From positions 62,001-126,000 of the forward strand of contig JAGBCB010000019.1 in the NCBI GenBank assembly GCA_017938145.1: DNA of 64,000 nt, in the 5' to 3' direction. Of the stretch, positions 1 through 9,824 are shown one piece after another. Source of the DNA: Lachnospiraceae bacterium. GTDB taxonomy: Bacteria; Bacillota; Clostridia; Lachnospirales; Lachnospiraceae. The stretch's first letter is position 1, and every line of letters begins with the position of its first letter. The position numbers were made by a program, and so were the translations under genes. The notes under the pieces are model-generated. The model saw only the letters and a program-made list of their open reading frames with translations, ran no database searches and had not been told where the DNA came from.

Positions 1-2063
1 AGAAAGTTTGGCTGTGTTGTGGAACCAAGGCCCCGGACAATGGTGTCCTGCATAGCGCTGGTGAGCAGATATGCGGTGGAGGTCTTCATAACCTGACGGG
101 ATGTGGTCTCTTTTTTAAGAATTACGTTTCCGCTGTGGTCTAATACTTTGGTGTAATAGTATGGCTCGTTATAAACGCCTGCATTGGCAATGGAAGCAAA
201 GGCTGCGGTCATTTCAATATTGGAAACACCGTGGGTTAAGCCGCCCAGTGCCAGAGGAAGACCGATATCGGAGTAAACTGCACCATCGGCATCAACCTGA
301 TAGTCCACCAGAGTGGTAAAGCCTAATTTCTTTAAATAATCGAAACCAATTTGCGGTGTGACCTTCTGCATGGTTTTTACCGCAACAATATTCATGGAAT
401 AGGAGATACCGCGGCGGATAGTATTTAACCCCATAAAAGGAGGGTTTTTTGTATACCAGTTCTTTACTTCTTTTGTGGTGCCCGGATAGAAGAATGGGGA
501 ATCGTCAAAAGGAGTAGCTAAAGTCATGCCGCCGGTATCAAGTGCCGGAAGGAATGCTGCCAGTACCTTATAGGTAGAGCCTACCTGACGGATGGTGGAG
601 GTAGCACGGTTTAAAGTACGGTTACCTGTTTTTTCACCACGACCACCAACCAATGCCACAACCTCACCGGTGTACTGATTCATAATGGAAAGCGAAATCT
701 GTGGCTGCAGTGTTGGTGTAATCCGCTCGCCGAGGATAGTATCGCCTTCGGCGACATGGGCAGCACGGAATTCGTCAATACATTCCGTAATGTAATCCAA
801 ATCGGTACATAACAGGTTATATACACCCTTAGTAATGCGGACTACAATATCCTTTTTATTTTTAAAGGAGTTATGATATTTTATGAAATCCGCCAACTGG
901 TAGTGGATAGTTTCTCCGTTTGCTTTTAACACGGAAAGGGCATAGGATACATCGTAATAGGAGCCCTCGCCGATTTTTGGATAGCTGTCTGGATTTGTGG
1001 TAACCCTGTCGCAAATTTCCTGAATCTGACGGTCCTGGGTGGTGTACACGCGTAAACCGCCGGTGTAAATCAGGGAAGAAGCCTGGGAAGCACTGTAACC
1101 GAGCTCTGTCTGTAAATCTTCCATGAGCTGGTTGATAACTTCGTCGGTGAAATAGCTGTAGTAGGAAACCTCAGAGGTTTCTTCGATATGGGAGGCGATA
1201 CGCATATATACGGATTCGGTATCGTCTAATGCGGTCTGGTATTCTTCGTCGGTAATGAGTTCCAGTTTGTGCATCATCCAAAGAACCGTATCACGGCGGT
1301 CCAGATTGTCTTCCGGATAAGTGAGCGGGTTCATTTTGGTTGGAGATTTTGGAAGACAGGCAAGTACGGCTGCCTCGGAAATAGTAAGCTGGTCAACGTT
1401 TTTACCGAAGTAGGTGCGGGATGCCATCTGGATACCGTAAGCACCCTGACCAAGGTTAATGGTGTTTAAGTAATATTCCAAAATAGTTTCTTTGCTTAAG
1501 GTGTTTTCAAGCTGAATGGCAAGGTACTGCTCCTGAATTTTACGGATGGCTTTATCGAAGTCACGTTCTTCGTCACCGCCGCTAAACACCTGATTCTTTA
1601 ACAACTGCTGGGTAATGGTACTGGCACCGCTTTCCAATTGTCCTGCGGAAAGCATTTCTACTGCGGCACGGAAAATACTTCGTACGTCGATACCGTCATG
1701 CTCCCAGAAACGCTCGTCTTCGATAGCGATAAAGGCGTCCTGAACATGCTTTGGAATTTCGTCGATGGTAACGTATTCACGGTTACCGCCGGCACCAACC
1801 AGAGTCTGGGCAAGGGTGCCGTCCGCATAGTAGAATTTTGTGGTATATCCCGTAGGTACCATATTGATATTGCTGATGTCGGGTGCAGAAGAGATGAGAC
1901 CCTCCAGGGTACCGAAAGCGGCCATAACTCCCACAATGCAAAAGAATACGATAAATACCAGAAACAAACGGTATGCTGAAACTTTTACTTTGGTGGAAAG
2001 TCTGGTTGTAGTTGTTTTTAATTGCCGTATTTTTTTATTTACGGAGAGTTTACTGTAATCCAT
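1..2063 (-). CDS. Class A penicillin-binding protein (PBP1A-like), 3' end outside window
   Basis: Bifunctional peptidoglycan synthase: GT51 glycosyltransferase polymerises lipid II and the transpeptidase crosslinks stem peptides at the outer face of the membrane. About 687 residues are visible. A short basic tail precedes one membrane segment (about 31-51). The GT51 domain has EDERFWEHDGID with catalytic Glu115, then STITQQLLKN and ILEYYLN. The transpeptidase shows the SxxK motif as STYK with Ser496, followed by SMN as SxN; the KTG motif should lie beyond the left edge. The ATG at 2063 is preceded by a GAAAGGGA ribosome site. It is divergent from the DUF4250 gene and has its own promoter. Family is secure; which PBP1 paralogue is not. 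Confidence 0.95.
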   Translation of the reverse strand, partial: MDYSKLSVNKKIRQLKTTTTRLSTKVKVSAYRLFLVFIVFFCIVGVMAAFGTLEGLISSAPDISNINMVPTGYTTKFYYADGTLAQTLVGAGGNREYVTIDEIPKHVQDAFIAIEDERFWEHDGIDVRSIFRAAVEMLSAGQLESGASTITQQLLKNQVFSGGDEERDFDKAIRKIQEQYLAIQLENTLSKETILEYYLNTINLGQGAYGIQMASRTYFGKNVDQLTISEAAVLACLPKSPTKMNPLTYPEDNLDRRDTVLWMMHKLELITDEEYQTALDDTESVYMRIASHIEETSEVSYYSYFTDEVINQLMEDLQTELGYSASQASSLIYTGGLRVYTTQDRQIQEICDRVTTNPDSYPKIGEGSYYDVSYALSVLKANGETIHYQLADFIKYHNSFKNKKDIVVRITKGVYNLLCTDLDYITECIDEFRAAHVAEGDTILGERITPTLQPQISLSIMNQYTGEVVALVGGRGEKTGNRTLNRATSTIRQVGSTYKVLAAFLPALDTGGMTLATPFDDSPFFYPGTTKEVKNWYTKNPPFMGLNTIRRGISYSMNIVAVKTMQKVTPQIGFDYLKKLGFTTLVDYQVDADGAVYSDIGLPLALGGLTHGVSNIEMTAAFASIANAGVYNEPYYYTKVLDHSGNVILKKETTSRQVMKTSTAYLLTSAMQDTIVRGLGSTTQPNF

Positions 2064-2126
2064 AGATGTCCCTTTCTTTGTATGCGATATATCATAAGGT
2101 AATATTTTCGTATTTATCCACATTAT

Positions 2127-2155
2127 AGTATAACAGAAAATGAAACAATATTCAA
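2127..2155 (-). promoter_or_regulatory. Sigma-A promoter of the PBP gene
   Basis: On the minus strand TTGAAT (2150-2155) is followed after 17 bases by TATACT (2127-2132), about 64 bases before the start codon. An overlapping TATAAT at 2122-2127 could be an alternative -10. Confidence 0.6.
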
Positions 2156-2235
2156 TGAAAAGACTGTGTAGATTTTATTACAAAAGTGTTTCATTGGAAA
2201 AGTATGGACAAATTACGATACTTTAAAACGAAAAA

Positions 2236-2265
2236 TTGGACTTTTCTGCAGGAATATGTTAGAAT
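2236..2265 (+). promoter_or_regulatory. Promoter upstream of DUF4250 / YigZ / RarA
   Basis: TTGGAC (2236-2241), an 18-base spacer and TAGAAT (2260-2265), with TGT just before the -10 giving an extended TGn element. It would drive the small DUF4250 gene and probably the downstream YigZ-RarA run. Confidence 0.6.
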
Positions 2266-2297
2266 AAAAGGTACGAAACAAAAACAGGAGAATGGAA

Positions 2298-2474
2298 ATG
2301 AATTTACCGAAAGACCCGATGATGCTCTATAGTGTCATCAACTTGAAACTCAGGGATATGTATTCCAATCTTGACGCGTTGTGCGAGGACTTGGACGTAA
2401 ATAAAGAGGAGCTTGTGGCTGCACTTGCCGCTGCGGGATTTGAATATGACAGGGAACACAACTGCTTTGTATAG
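2298..2474 (+). CDS. DUF4250 domain protein
   Basis: A 58-residue protein matching the small DUF4250 family of Firmicutes, including the LPKDP start and the LRDMYSNLDALCEDLDV stretch. No function is established for the family; the sequence looks like a compact helical protein. An ATG at 2292 lies only one base from the AGGAG site at 2286-2290, whereas the ATG at 2298 has proper spacing, so 2298 is chosen. It lies 14 bases upstream of the YigZ gene and is probably co-transcribed with it. Confidence 0.8.
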   Translation: MNLPKDPMMLYSVINLKLRDMYSNLDALCEDLDVNKEELVAALAAAGFEYDREHNCFV

Positions 2475-2488
2475 CAGGGGAGGCTTTT

Positions 2489-3145
2489 TTGGACAAACAG
2501 TATAAAACCGTCTACGAAGGCGGTGTCGGAGAAATAATTGAAAAGAAATCCCGGTTTATTGCCACGGTTATTCCCTGTGAGGACGAAGAAACCGCCTTGC
2601 AGTTTATTGAGGCAACCAAGAAAAAATACTGGGATGCCAGACATAACTGTTCCGCCTATACCATTGGCTTGAATCATGAGCTGGAACGCTGCAGTGATGA
2701 CGGAGAACCGCAAAAAACAGCGGGAAGACCCATGCTGGATGTGCTGCTCAATGAGGGCATCCACAACGTCTGTGTGGTGGTAACCCGTTATTTCGGCGGC
2801 ATTCTGCTTGGTACCGGAGGTTTGGTACGGGCGTATCAGGCAGCGGTAAAAGCGGGCCTTGAAAACAGCGTTGTCATCACCAAACAGTATGGTAAAAAAA
2901 TCCGTATTGTTACCGACTATAACGGTATCGGCAAGTTGCAGTATATTGTGGCAACCGGCGGATACACCATGCTGTCCGCCGACTATACCGATGTGGTAAC
3001 TGCCAGGGTGATGGTAACACCGTCGGAGCAGGACGGCTTCATCAAAAAGGTTACGGAAGCCACCGCAGGCCGCGCAGAAATAGAAGAAGAGGGCGAGCTT
3101 TGGTTTGCCGACAATGACGGTGAAGTCATACTTTTTGAAGAGTAA
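2489..3145 (+). CDS. YigZ/IMPACT family protein (UPF0029)
   Basis: 218 residues; related to bacterial YigZ/YvyE and the N-terminal domain of eukaryotic IMPACT. The core ARHNCSAYTIG and DDGEPQKTAGRPML stretches (about 50-90) and the FGGILLGTGGLVRAY segment are diagnostic, followed by a smaller C-terminal domain. The molecular role in bacteria is unsettled; nucleic-acid or translation-related binding has been suggested from structure. Translation begins at TTG 2489, supported by GGGGAGG at 2477-2483. It lies 12 bases before rarA. Confidence 0.9.
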   Translation: MDKQYKTVYEGGVGEIIEKKSRFIATVIPCEDEETALQFIEATKKKYWDARHNCSAYTIGLNHELERCSDDGEPQKTAGRPMLDVLLNEGIHNVCVVVTRYFGGILLGTGGLVRAYQAAVKAGLENSVVITKQYGKKIRIVTDYNGIGKLQYIVATGGYTMLSADYTDVVTARVMVTPSEQDGFIKKVTEATAGRAEIEEEGELWFADNDGEVILFEE

Positions 3146-3157
3146 AGGATTGTTACT

Positions 3158-4489
3158 ATGGATTTGTTTCAATACATGAATGAAGTGAAAAAAGAAAAAG
3201 AATCGCCGTTAGCCTCCAGACTCCGTCCGACCACGTTAGAGGAAGTAGTGGGGCAGCAGCATATTATCGGCAAGGATAAGCTGTTATACCGGGCTATTAA
3301 AGCAGATAAAATCAGTTCTGTTATCTTTTACGGACCGCCGGGCACCGGAAAAACCACGCTGGCCAAGGTAATTGCCAACACCACCAGTGCTGAGTTTACC
3401 CAGATCAATGCCACCTCCGCCGGTAAGAAAGACATGGAAGAGGTCATTAACGGAGCCAAAGAGCGTCTTGGTATGTACGGCAAACGCACCATTTTATTTG
3501 TAGACGAGATTCACCGTTTTAACAAAGGCCAACAGGATTATTTATTGCCGTTTGTGGAAGACGGTACGGTTATACTAATCGGAGCAACCACCGAAAATCC
3601 TTATTTTGAGGTAAACGGGGCGTTAATTTCCCGGTCGGTTATTTTTGAATTAAAGTCTTTGCAAAAAGAGGACATCAAAAAGCTGATTCTCAGGGCTGTT
3701 ACCGATAAAGAAAAGGGTCTTGGTTCCTATAATGCGGATATTACGGAAGAAGCTCTGGATTTTCTTGCGGATATGTCCAACGGGGATGCCCGTTCTGCGT
3801 TAAATGCGATTGAACTCGGTGTTCTTACTACAGAGCGCTCGGAAGACGGCATGATACATATTACACTGGAAACAGCACAAGAGTGCATTCAAAAAAGAGT
3901 GTTACGTTACGATAAAGACGGGGATAATCATTATGATACTATTTCTGCTTTTATTAAGAGTATGCGGGGCTCCGACCCGGATGCTGCCGTGTATTATCTG
4001 GCAAGAATGCTGGCAGCGGGAGAAGAGGTTGCTTTTATTGCCCGTAGAATCATGATTTGTGCCGCAGAGGATGTTTCCAACGCAGACCCGAATGCCTTGG
4101 TGGTGGCTACCAGTGCTGCCCAGGCGGTGGAACGTCTTGGCATGCCGGAGGCAAGAATTGTGCTGGCTCAGGCGGCTACCTATGTGGCCTGTGCACCAAA
4201 GAGCAATTCTGCCATTTGTGCCATTGACAGGGCTATGGAACTGGTGGAACAGCGTCGTACCGACCCAATTCCGCCGTATTTGCAGGACGCCCATTATAAG
4301 AGCGCGCATAAGTTAGGACACGGACTGGGATATCAATATTCCCATTCTTATAAAAATCATTATTCCGGACAAGCTTATTTGCCGGAAGCATTACAAGGTA
4401 CTACATTTTATGAGTGTTCAGACCAGGGCTATGAAGCAGTTCAGAAGGCATGGTTAAAAAAATTAAAAGAGGAAAACAAGGAGGATTAA
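3158..4489 (+). CDS. rarA: Replication-associated recombination protein A (AAA+ ATPase)
   Basis: RarA/MgsA, a clamp-loader-like AAA+ ATPase acting at stalled replication forks. 443 residues, normal length. Walker A GPPGTGKTT is at 59-67, Walker B with Asp116-Glu117 in ILFVDEIHRF, then the sensor segment LIGATTENP and the C-terminal tetramerisation region ending with the conserved PPYLQDAHYK and GLGYQYSH stretches. The ATG follows an AAAGGA site. One base separates it from the next small membrane gene. Confidence 0.95.
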   Translation: MDLFQYMNEVKKEKESPLASRLRPTTLEEVVGQQHIIGKDKLLYRAIKADKISSVIFYGPPGTGKTTLAKVIANTTSAEFTQINATSAGKKDMEEVINGAKERLGMYGKRTILFVDEIHRFNKGQQDYLLPFVEDGTVILIGATTENPYFEVNGALISRSVIFELKSLQKEDIKKLILRAVTDKEKGLGSYNADITEEALDFLADMSNGDARSALNAIELGVLTTERSEDGMIHITLETAQECIQKRVLRYDKDGDNHYDTISAFIKSMRGSDPDAAVYYLARMLAAGEEVAFIARRIMICAAEDVSNADPNALVVATSAAQAVERLGMPEARIVLAQAATYVACAPKSNSAICAIDRAMELVEQRRTDPIPPYLQDAHYKSAHKLGHGLGYQYSHSYKNHYSGQAYLPEALQGTTFYECSDQGYEAVQKAWLKKLKEENKED

Positions 4490-4490
4490 A

Positions 4491-4790
4491 ATGGGTAAAC
4501 GAATTGCAGCATGGATAGGAATCGGAATCATTGCGGTAATGTATCTGCTCACTATTGTGGCAGCAGTGCTTGCCAGACCGGAAACCATGGGGCTTTTTAT
4601 GGCAAGTATCGTGCTTACCATTATGGTACCGATTATTCTCTGGTCCTTCCTGCGTATGTATGAGTTGGCTCATCCGCAGGACGGTATGTCTGCTTCCGAA
4701 ATGCGCAAAATCAATAAGCGCATTAAGAACGGCGAAAAACCGGAGGATATTGCAAAAGAAATCGAAGAAAAATACGGCGACAAGAAATAA
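4491..4790 (+). CDS. Small two-helix membrane protein, unknown function
   Basis: 99 residues. Two hydrophobic segments (about 5-28 and 35-55) are followed by a charged cytoplasmic-looking tail rich in Lys and Glu. I do not recognise a family. It follows rarA directly (one-base gap) with a good AAGGAGG site spanning the rarA stop, so translation is credible. No functional inference beyond membrane location. Confidence 0.7.
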   Translation: MGKRIAAWIGIGIIAVMYLLTIVAAVLARPETMGLFMASIVLTIMVPIILWSFLRMYELAHPQDGMSASEMRKINKRIKNGEKPEDIAKEIEEKYGDKK

Positions 4791-4871
4791 AGCCTATTTA
4801 CAGAGGGCAAAAAATCTGTTATCTTAAGTATGCGAAAGAATATATATGGCAAAAGAAAGGAAGAATATACA

Positions 4872-5372
4872 ATGGCTATGTTAGAAAACTGGCGTAACAC
4901 CGCTTATGCAAAAGATATGAATACAAGAGAGGGTCAGATGTTCTGGGGCAACTACTTCGCAGTGGAAAAGGGCATCTACGAGAAGCTTCTTGAGAATCCA
5001 AAGGACGTTGTAAAGGGCACTGTGAAGGAACTTGCAGAAAAGTTCGAAATCGATACTTTCCTTATGACCGGTTTCTTAGACGGTATCAACGACAGCTTAG
5101 TAACTCCAAACCCAATCGAAACCATGGAAGAAGACACCGAAGTTTCCTTAGAGTTTGATTTAGAGATTCTTTATAAGAATATGGTAGATGCAAGAGCTGA
5201 CTGGCTCTATGAGCTTCCGCAGTGGGACAATCTTCTTACCGAAGAAAGAAGAAAAGAACTTTACAAGGAACAGAAAAAGTCCGGTACTGTAGTAAAAGAA
5301 AAGAAGATTGGCAGAAACGACCCATGCCCTTGCGGAAGCGGTAAAAAGTATAAGTTCTGCTGTGGCAAGTAG
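4872..5372 (+). CDS. SEC-C metal-binding motif protein
   Basis: 166 residues. The C-terminus carries the SEC-C zinc-binding motif ([18 protein letters not shown], about 146-164), as in the SecA tail. The N-terminal 140 residues are acidic and helical and resemble other stand-alone SEC-C proteins of Clostridia. The motif may bind ribosomes or zinc; a specific role is unknown. The start is ATG 4872, with AAAGGAAG upstream; an earlier in-frame ATG at 4830 has no ribosome site. Confidence 0.8.
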   Translation: MAMLENWRNTAYAKDMNTREGQMFWGNYFAVEKGIYEKLLENPKDVVKGTVKELAEKFEIDTFLMTGFLDGINDSLVTPNPIETMEEDTEVSLEFDLEILYKNMVDARADWLYELPQWDNLLTEERRKELYKEQKKSGTVVKEKKIGRNDPCPCGSGKKYKFCCGK

Positions 5373-5394
5373 TTTTTCAGAAAGGCAATGATTA

Positions 5395-6798
5395 ATGGCT
5401 AGAAATCGAGAAATGTATGTAGATTACGGAAGCCGAAGGGGAAGACGCAGAAGAAGAGGCCCAAGCCTTGGTACAATCTGCGGTATTTTGATTGTGATTA
5501 TCCTGGCGGTTGTTTTTGGTGTTCTGGCATATAAGGTTTCCCGGAAAAATATCAATGAACTTCCGGGTGTTCCGACAGCAACGCCGGTTCCGGGAACTCC
5601 GACACCGGTACCAACTCCAACACCGTCACCAACCCCAACCATAACACCGACGCCAACACCAACCAATACACCGACACCGTTGCCGACTTCGCCGGAAACA
5701 GGACTTCCTTGTACACCGACTCCAACGCCGACACCGGCTTGGGACCATGAGTATTTGGTGGGCTGGACAGATACCAGAACCAAGGTAAATGTTAAGGGTA
5801 TTTATACTGCGTTTAATTTGAGTAAATCCAAGAACGTGGAAGACGTTTTGGAACTGGCAAACAAAACCGAAATGAATGCAGTGGTTATTGACATTAAGGC
5901 CGATACCGGTAAGGTAACTTACCATATGGAAAACGAAAAGATAAAGGAACTTGGCATTTGTTTCGGTCAGTTTACTGATATGAAGGGGCTGTTAAAAACA
6001 CTGAAGGACAACGGTATTTATACGATTGCCCGTATAGTTTGCTTCAAAGATAAGACCATAGGTGAAATTTATCCGGAATATATGTTGTATAACAAAGACG
6101 GTTCCCTCTTTGTAGACAGAGACGGAGAAACCTGGATGAATCCGTATAATCGCGACACCTGGACTCATATTGTTGATATTGCGGAACAGGCAGCCTTAGA
6201 CGGATTTGACGAAATCTGCTTTGACTATATCAGATTTTCCACCAGCAGACTTATTTCCCAGAAGCTGGACACCGGAAAATATGATTATAACTTTGAGTAC
6301 AACGTAGAATTTGGTTACGATTCCGACGAATTAAATCCAAGACAGGTTATTACCGCCTTTACAAAGTATGCTTGTAACCGGTTAAAACCGTTAGGAGTAT
6401 ACGTCAGCGCTTCTGTATACGGCATGGCAATCAGAAACGGAGAAGATTCTGCAAGAATCGGTCAGGATTATGTAGAAATGTCCCGTTATCTGGATTATAT
6501 CTGCCCGATGGTTTATCCGGATCACTACGGAAAGGGCTTTGGCGGTTTTGATAACCCGAAGAAGCATCCGTATGAATTGGTTTACGGAGAACTGAAAAAA
6601 TCTGTGGAGAATCTGAGTGTGCTTTCTGCACAGCAAGACACCTACGCAGAATGCCGTCCATGGTTGGCCGGTTTTGGATACGAGGGCAAGCAAATCCGTG
6701 AAGAAATCCGGGGAGCATACGACAACGGATATACCAGCTGGTTCTTATGGAACTCCGGCGGAAAGTATCCGGAAGGAAGTTTTTTGGACTCGCATTAA
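5395..6798 (+). CDS. Membrane-anchored putative glycoside hydrolase (DUF4015/GHL-type barrel)
   Basis: 467 residues. A basic N-terminus (RRGRRRRR) precedes one membrane segment (about 26-47), then a Thr-Pro linker (about 58-113), then a TIM-barrel-like domain matching the DUF4015 putative glycoside hydrolase family: [50 protein letters not shown] and [15 protein letters not shown]. The barrel should lie outside the cell, tethered by the linker. Substrate unknown; activity for this family is inferred rather than shown. Start ATG with a modest AAAGG site. Confidence 0.85.
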   Translation: MARNREMYVDYGSRRGRRRRRGPSLGTICGILIVIILAVVFGVLAYKVSRKNINELPGVPTATPVPGTPTPVPTPTPSPTPTITPTPTPTNTPTPLPTSPETGLPCTPTPTPTPAWDHEYLVGWTDTRTKVNVKGIYTAFNLSKSKNVEDVLELANKTEMNAVVIDIKADTGKVTYHMENEKIKELGICFGQFTDMKGLLKTLKDNGIYTIARIVCFKDKTIGEIYPEYMLYNKDGSLFVDRDGETWMNPYNRDTWTHIVDIAEQAALDGFDEICFDYIRFSTSRLISQKLDTGKYDYNFEYNVEFGYDSDELNPRQVITAFTKYACNRLKPLGVYVSASVYGMAIRNGEDSARIGQDYVEMSRYLDYICPMVYPDHYGKGFGGFDNPKKHPYELVYGELKKSVENLSVLSAQQDTYAECRPWLAGFGYEGKQIREEIRGAYDNGYTSWFLWNSGGKYPEGSFLDSH

Positions 6799-6857
6799 AA
6801 AAATAATAATTTTGTGAAACTATTTATACGTTCTTTGCGTCTAATGGGTGAACAGTA

Positions 6858-6893
6858 AAACAGCAGGCAGTTTTACACTGTCTGCTGTTTGTT
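6858..6893 (+). terminator. Rho-independent terminator after the glycoside hydrolase
   Basis: AAACAGCAGGCAG pairs with CTGTCTGCTGTTT (one G-U pair) around a TTTTACA loop; a short T-rich tail follows. Confidence 0.6.
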
Positions 6894-6937
6894 ATTTAGA
6901 ACGAAATTCCATAACAGTATATTAAGGAGGATTGCGT

Positions 6938-7981
6938 ATGAGAAAATTTAGAAATGTGACAAAAAAGGTGGCGGCATTCGGATTATGTGGTATAATGGCA
7001 GTAGGTCTGATGGCTTGTGGAGCCAAAGCATCCAATGATATGGCGTATGACAGCAACATGGAGTATTTCGGTACATCCAACACCGGAAGCGCTTGGGATA
7101 GCGGTATTTCTTACGACAAGGTGACAATGGAGTCCGCTCCGCAGTACGAAATGAAGGAAGATTACGGCATGGCGGACAGTATTGTAGAAAGTCCAAAGCT
7201 GGAGGCACCTGCAAACGGAAGTTCCGAAGTGGTAGAAAGTACTACAAGAAAAGTAATCAAAACTGCTAATTTAAATCTGCAGACTCTGGATTTTGACGAA
7301 TTCCAGGCTGCCCTTGATGCAAAGATTGCAGAGGCCGGTGCATATCTGCAGTATGCAGACGTTTCCGGCACTGATTATTACGGCGGAAGAAAGAGTGCAA
7401 ACTATACGATTCGTGTTCCGCAGGCAAATTTAAACCTCTTCTTAGCAGGAGTAGAGGGCATTGCCACCGTAACCAACAAAACCGTTGGTGAAGAAGATGT
7501 AACCCTCAGTTATGTAGATACGGAAGCACATATCAAAACCTTACAGATTGAGCAGGAGCGTCTGCTTGAACTTTTGGAAAAGGCAGATGACTTAGAGTAC
7601 ATTATCCGGTTGGAACAGCGCCTCAGCGAAGTAAGATACAGTATCGAAAGCTATCAGTCCAGACTCAGAACCTATGACGATAAAATTACATACAGCACGG
7701 TACGTATTTATGTGTATGAAGTTGCACGTGTACAGGAGAAAGAACCTGAAACCTTATGGGAGCGTATTTCCGGTGGCTGGGCAGATACCATGTATGACAT
7801 TTCCGAGGGTGCACAGAACTTCCTGGTATGGTTTGTTATCAATCTTCCGTACCTGGTATTTTGGGCTGCTGTAATTGTGGTTGTTGTAGTTGTTCTTAAA
7901 AAGAAAAGCGCAAAGCGTAAAGCAAAAAAATTAGGAAAAAAGAGCGATAACAATGAAACAATACTGGACAGTCAAGAATAA
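6938..7981 (+). CDS. DUF4349 domain lipoprotein
   Basis: 347 residues. A lipoprotein signal ends in LMAC with Cys27 as the lipidated residue. After a low-complexity region the DUF4349 domain runs from about 95 to 320: TTRKVIKTANLNL, YTIRVPQANLNLFL, then a coiled-coil stretch (LLELLEKADDLEYIIRLEQRL) and a C-terminal membrane helix of Val/Ile followed by a Lys-rich tail. So both ends are membrane-attached. Function unknown. ATG 6938 is chosen over TTG 6932 because AAGGAGG lies at 6924-6930. Its end overlaps recJ by 29 bases. Confidence 0.85.
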   Translation: MRKFRNVTKKVAAFGLCGIMAVGLMACGAKASNDMAYDSNMEYFGTSNTGSAWDSGISYDKVTMESAPQYEMKEDYGMADSIVESPKLEAPANGSSEVVESTTRKVIKTANLNLQTLDFDEFQAALDAKIAEAGAYLQYADVSGTDYYGGRKSANYTIRVPQANLNLFLAGVEGIATVTNKTVGEEDVTLSYVDTEAHIKTLQIEQERLLELLEKADDLEYIIRLEQRLSEVRYSIESYQSRLRTYDDKITYSTVRIYVYEVARVQEKEPETLWERISGGWADTMYDISEGAQNFLVWFVINLPYLVFWAAVIVVVVVVLKKKSAKRKAKKLGKKSDNNETILDSQE

Positions 7982-9716
7982 AAAAGATAATTTTGCGGAA
8001 ATTTGCCGGGAGCAGGGCGTTACGGAAGTAACCGCCCGTCTCCTTGTAAACCGTGGGCTTACAACAAAACAGGAGAGGGATGCATATTTGCATCCTTCTT
8101 TTTCGTGTCTGCCGTCGCCAAAGCTTTTGAAGAATGCAGAAGCGGCAGCAACAATCATTGCGGAAGGAATCAGAGCAGGTAAAAAAATCCGAATTATCGG
8201 TGATTACGATGTGGACGGCATTATGTCGGTGTACATTTTGTATCGTTGTATGACGGCGGCGGGTGCTCTGGTGGACTACCGCATTCCGGACCGCATCAAG
8301 GATGGGTATGGCTTAAATGAAGACATGGTGCAGGAATGCATTGATGCAGGCGTGGAAATGATTGTAACCTGCGATAACGGAATTGCTGCCATGGAACCAA
8401 TCCGTCTGGCCAAGGAAGCAGGAATTACGGTGGTGTTAACGGACCATCACGAGATTCCGATAATGGAAACAGAAAAGGGGCCGGTAAAAATTATGCCGGC
8501 AGCAGATATTATTGTAAATCCGAAGCAGGATGGGGAAACCACTCCGATGACCGGTATCTGCGGTGCAATGGTGGCGTATAAGGTGATGTATTGCCTGGCA
8601 GAGCAGATGGGACTTTCCGGAGAGCTTCTGCGCCGGATGATTCCATATGCAGCCATGGCAACTGTGTGCGATGTAATGGAGCTTCGTGGCGAAAACCGCA
8701 CGATAGTGGCGCTGGGACTGAAACTCCTTCAGGAAAGCAGCGACATTGGTATCAATGCACTGATAGAAGAAAACCAGATTATCAAAGAGAATTTAAGCGC
8801 ATATCATATGGGATTTGTATTGGGACCATGTTTAAATGCTTCCGGCCGTCTGGATGTGGCGGTGAAGGGGTTGGGGCTTTTGCTTTGTGATAACTCGGGA
8901 GAAGCGGCAGTGCAGGCAAAGGAAATTACAGAGCTTAACCGTACCCGTAAGGATATGACGGCAAAAGGTGTGGAAGAAGCGAAACGTCAGGTGCTGGAGA
9001 ACGAAGAAATTCCGCCGGTGCTGGTGATTTACCTTCCGGAATGTCATGAAAGTCTGGCAGGAATCATTGCAGGCCGTATCCGTGAGGCGTTTTACCGTCC
9101 GACCATTATTCTGACCGATGCAGAAGAAGAAATTAAGGGTTCTGCCCGTTCCATCGACGGATATCATATGTATGAAAAACTGTGCGAGGTGCAGGATTTG
9201 CTCACCAAGTTTGGCGGTCATCCGAAGGCGGCCGGCATGTCTCTTCCAAAGGAAAATTTAGAAGAGTTTAAATGCCGTTTGGTGGAAAACAGCGGTTTAA
9301 CAGAGGATGACTTAACGGAAAAAGTATCCATTGATGTGATTTTACCCTTTGGTCTGGTAAACGAGCAGGTAGTTGAGGAATTAAAGCTTTTGGAGCCCTT
9401 CGGTGTCGGCAATGAAAAGCCTCTGTTTGCGGAGCGAAACTTGAAGCTTTTGCACGCCAGAATCCTTGGTAAAAATTCAAATGTGTTAAAGCTTGTGGCA
9501 GAAAATGAATACGGAAAACAGTTTGATGTGATGTACTTTGGAGATATTCCGGCCTTTGAGCAGGAAATCGAAGCAAAGTTCGGAAAGCAGGCAGTGGATA
9601 AACTGTTCCAAGGCAGAGAAAACGATATCCGAATCAATATGATTTATTATCCGGAGACCAATGAATTCCGGGATAAAGTGACATTACAGGCAGTGATGCA
9701 GTATTACAAAATATAG
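7953..9716 (+). CDS. recJ: Single-stranded-DNA-specific exonuclease RecJ
   Basis: 5'-3' exonuclease on single-stranded DNA, used in recombination and repair. 587 residues, normal for Firmicutes. DHH phosphoesterase motifs: DYDVDG at 84-89, CDNGI, DHH at 164-166; DHHA1 motif GGHPKAAG at 421-428; C-terminal OB-type domain. The start lies inside the preceding DUF4349 gene, suggesting translational coupling. Confidence 0.95.
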   Translation: MKQYWTVKNKKDNFAEICREQGVTEVTARLLVNRGLTTKQERDAYLHPSFSCLPSPKLLKNAEAAATIIAEGIRAGKKIRIIGDYDVDGIMSVYILYRCMTAAGALVDYRIPDRIKDGYGLNEDMVQECIDAGVEMIVTCDNGIAAMEPIRLAKEAGITVVLTDHHEIPIMETEKGPVKIMPAADIIVNPKQDGETTPMTGICGAMVAYKVMYCLAEQMGLSGELLRRMIPYAAMATVCDVMELRGENRTIVALGLKLLQESSDIGINALIEENQIIKENLSAYHMGFVLGPCLNASGRLDVAVKGLGLLLCDNSGEAAVQAKEITELNRTRKDMTAKGVEEAKRQVLENEEIPPVLVIYLPECHESLAGIIAGRIREAFYRPTIILTDAEEEIKGSARSIDGYHMYEKLCEVQDLLTKFGGHPKAAGMSLPKENLEEFKCRLVENSGLTEDDLTEKVSIDVILPFGLVNEQVVEELKLLEPFGVGNEKPLFAERNLKLLHARILGKNSNVLKLVAENEYGKQFDVMYFGDIPAFEQEIEAKFGKQAVDKLFQGRENDIRINMIYYPETNEFRDKVTLQAVMQYYKI

Positions 9717-9727
9717 TAGGTTAGGGC

Positions 9728-9756
9728 TTGTAATTTCGAAAATAGTGTGATATAAT
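9728..9756 (+). promoter_or_regulatory. glyA promoter
   Basis: TTGTAA (9728-9733), 17-base spacer, TATAAT (9751-9756) with an extended TGA. No glycine or other riboswitch was recognised in the short leader. Confidence 0.7.
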
Positions 9757-9824
9757 TGTTTTGATTATTTACTGCGATGCAGTGATAAAATCCCAAAGTA
9801 ACTTAGGAAAGAGGAGAAAGCATT

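Noticed and set aside
2327..3172. 281-codon open frame on the minus strand
   Set aside because: It lies opposite DUF4250 and YigZ, has a Cys/His-rich composition typical of a shadow frame and no ribosome site.
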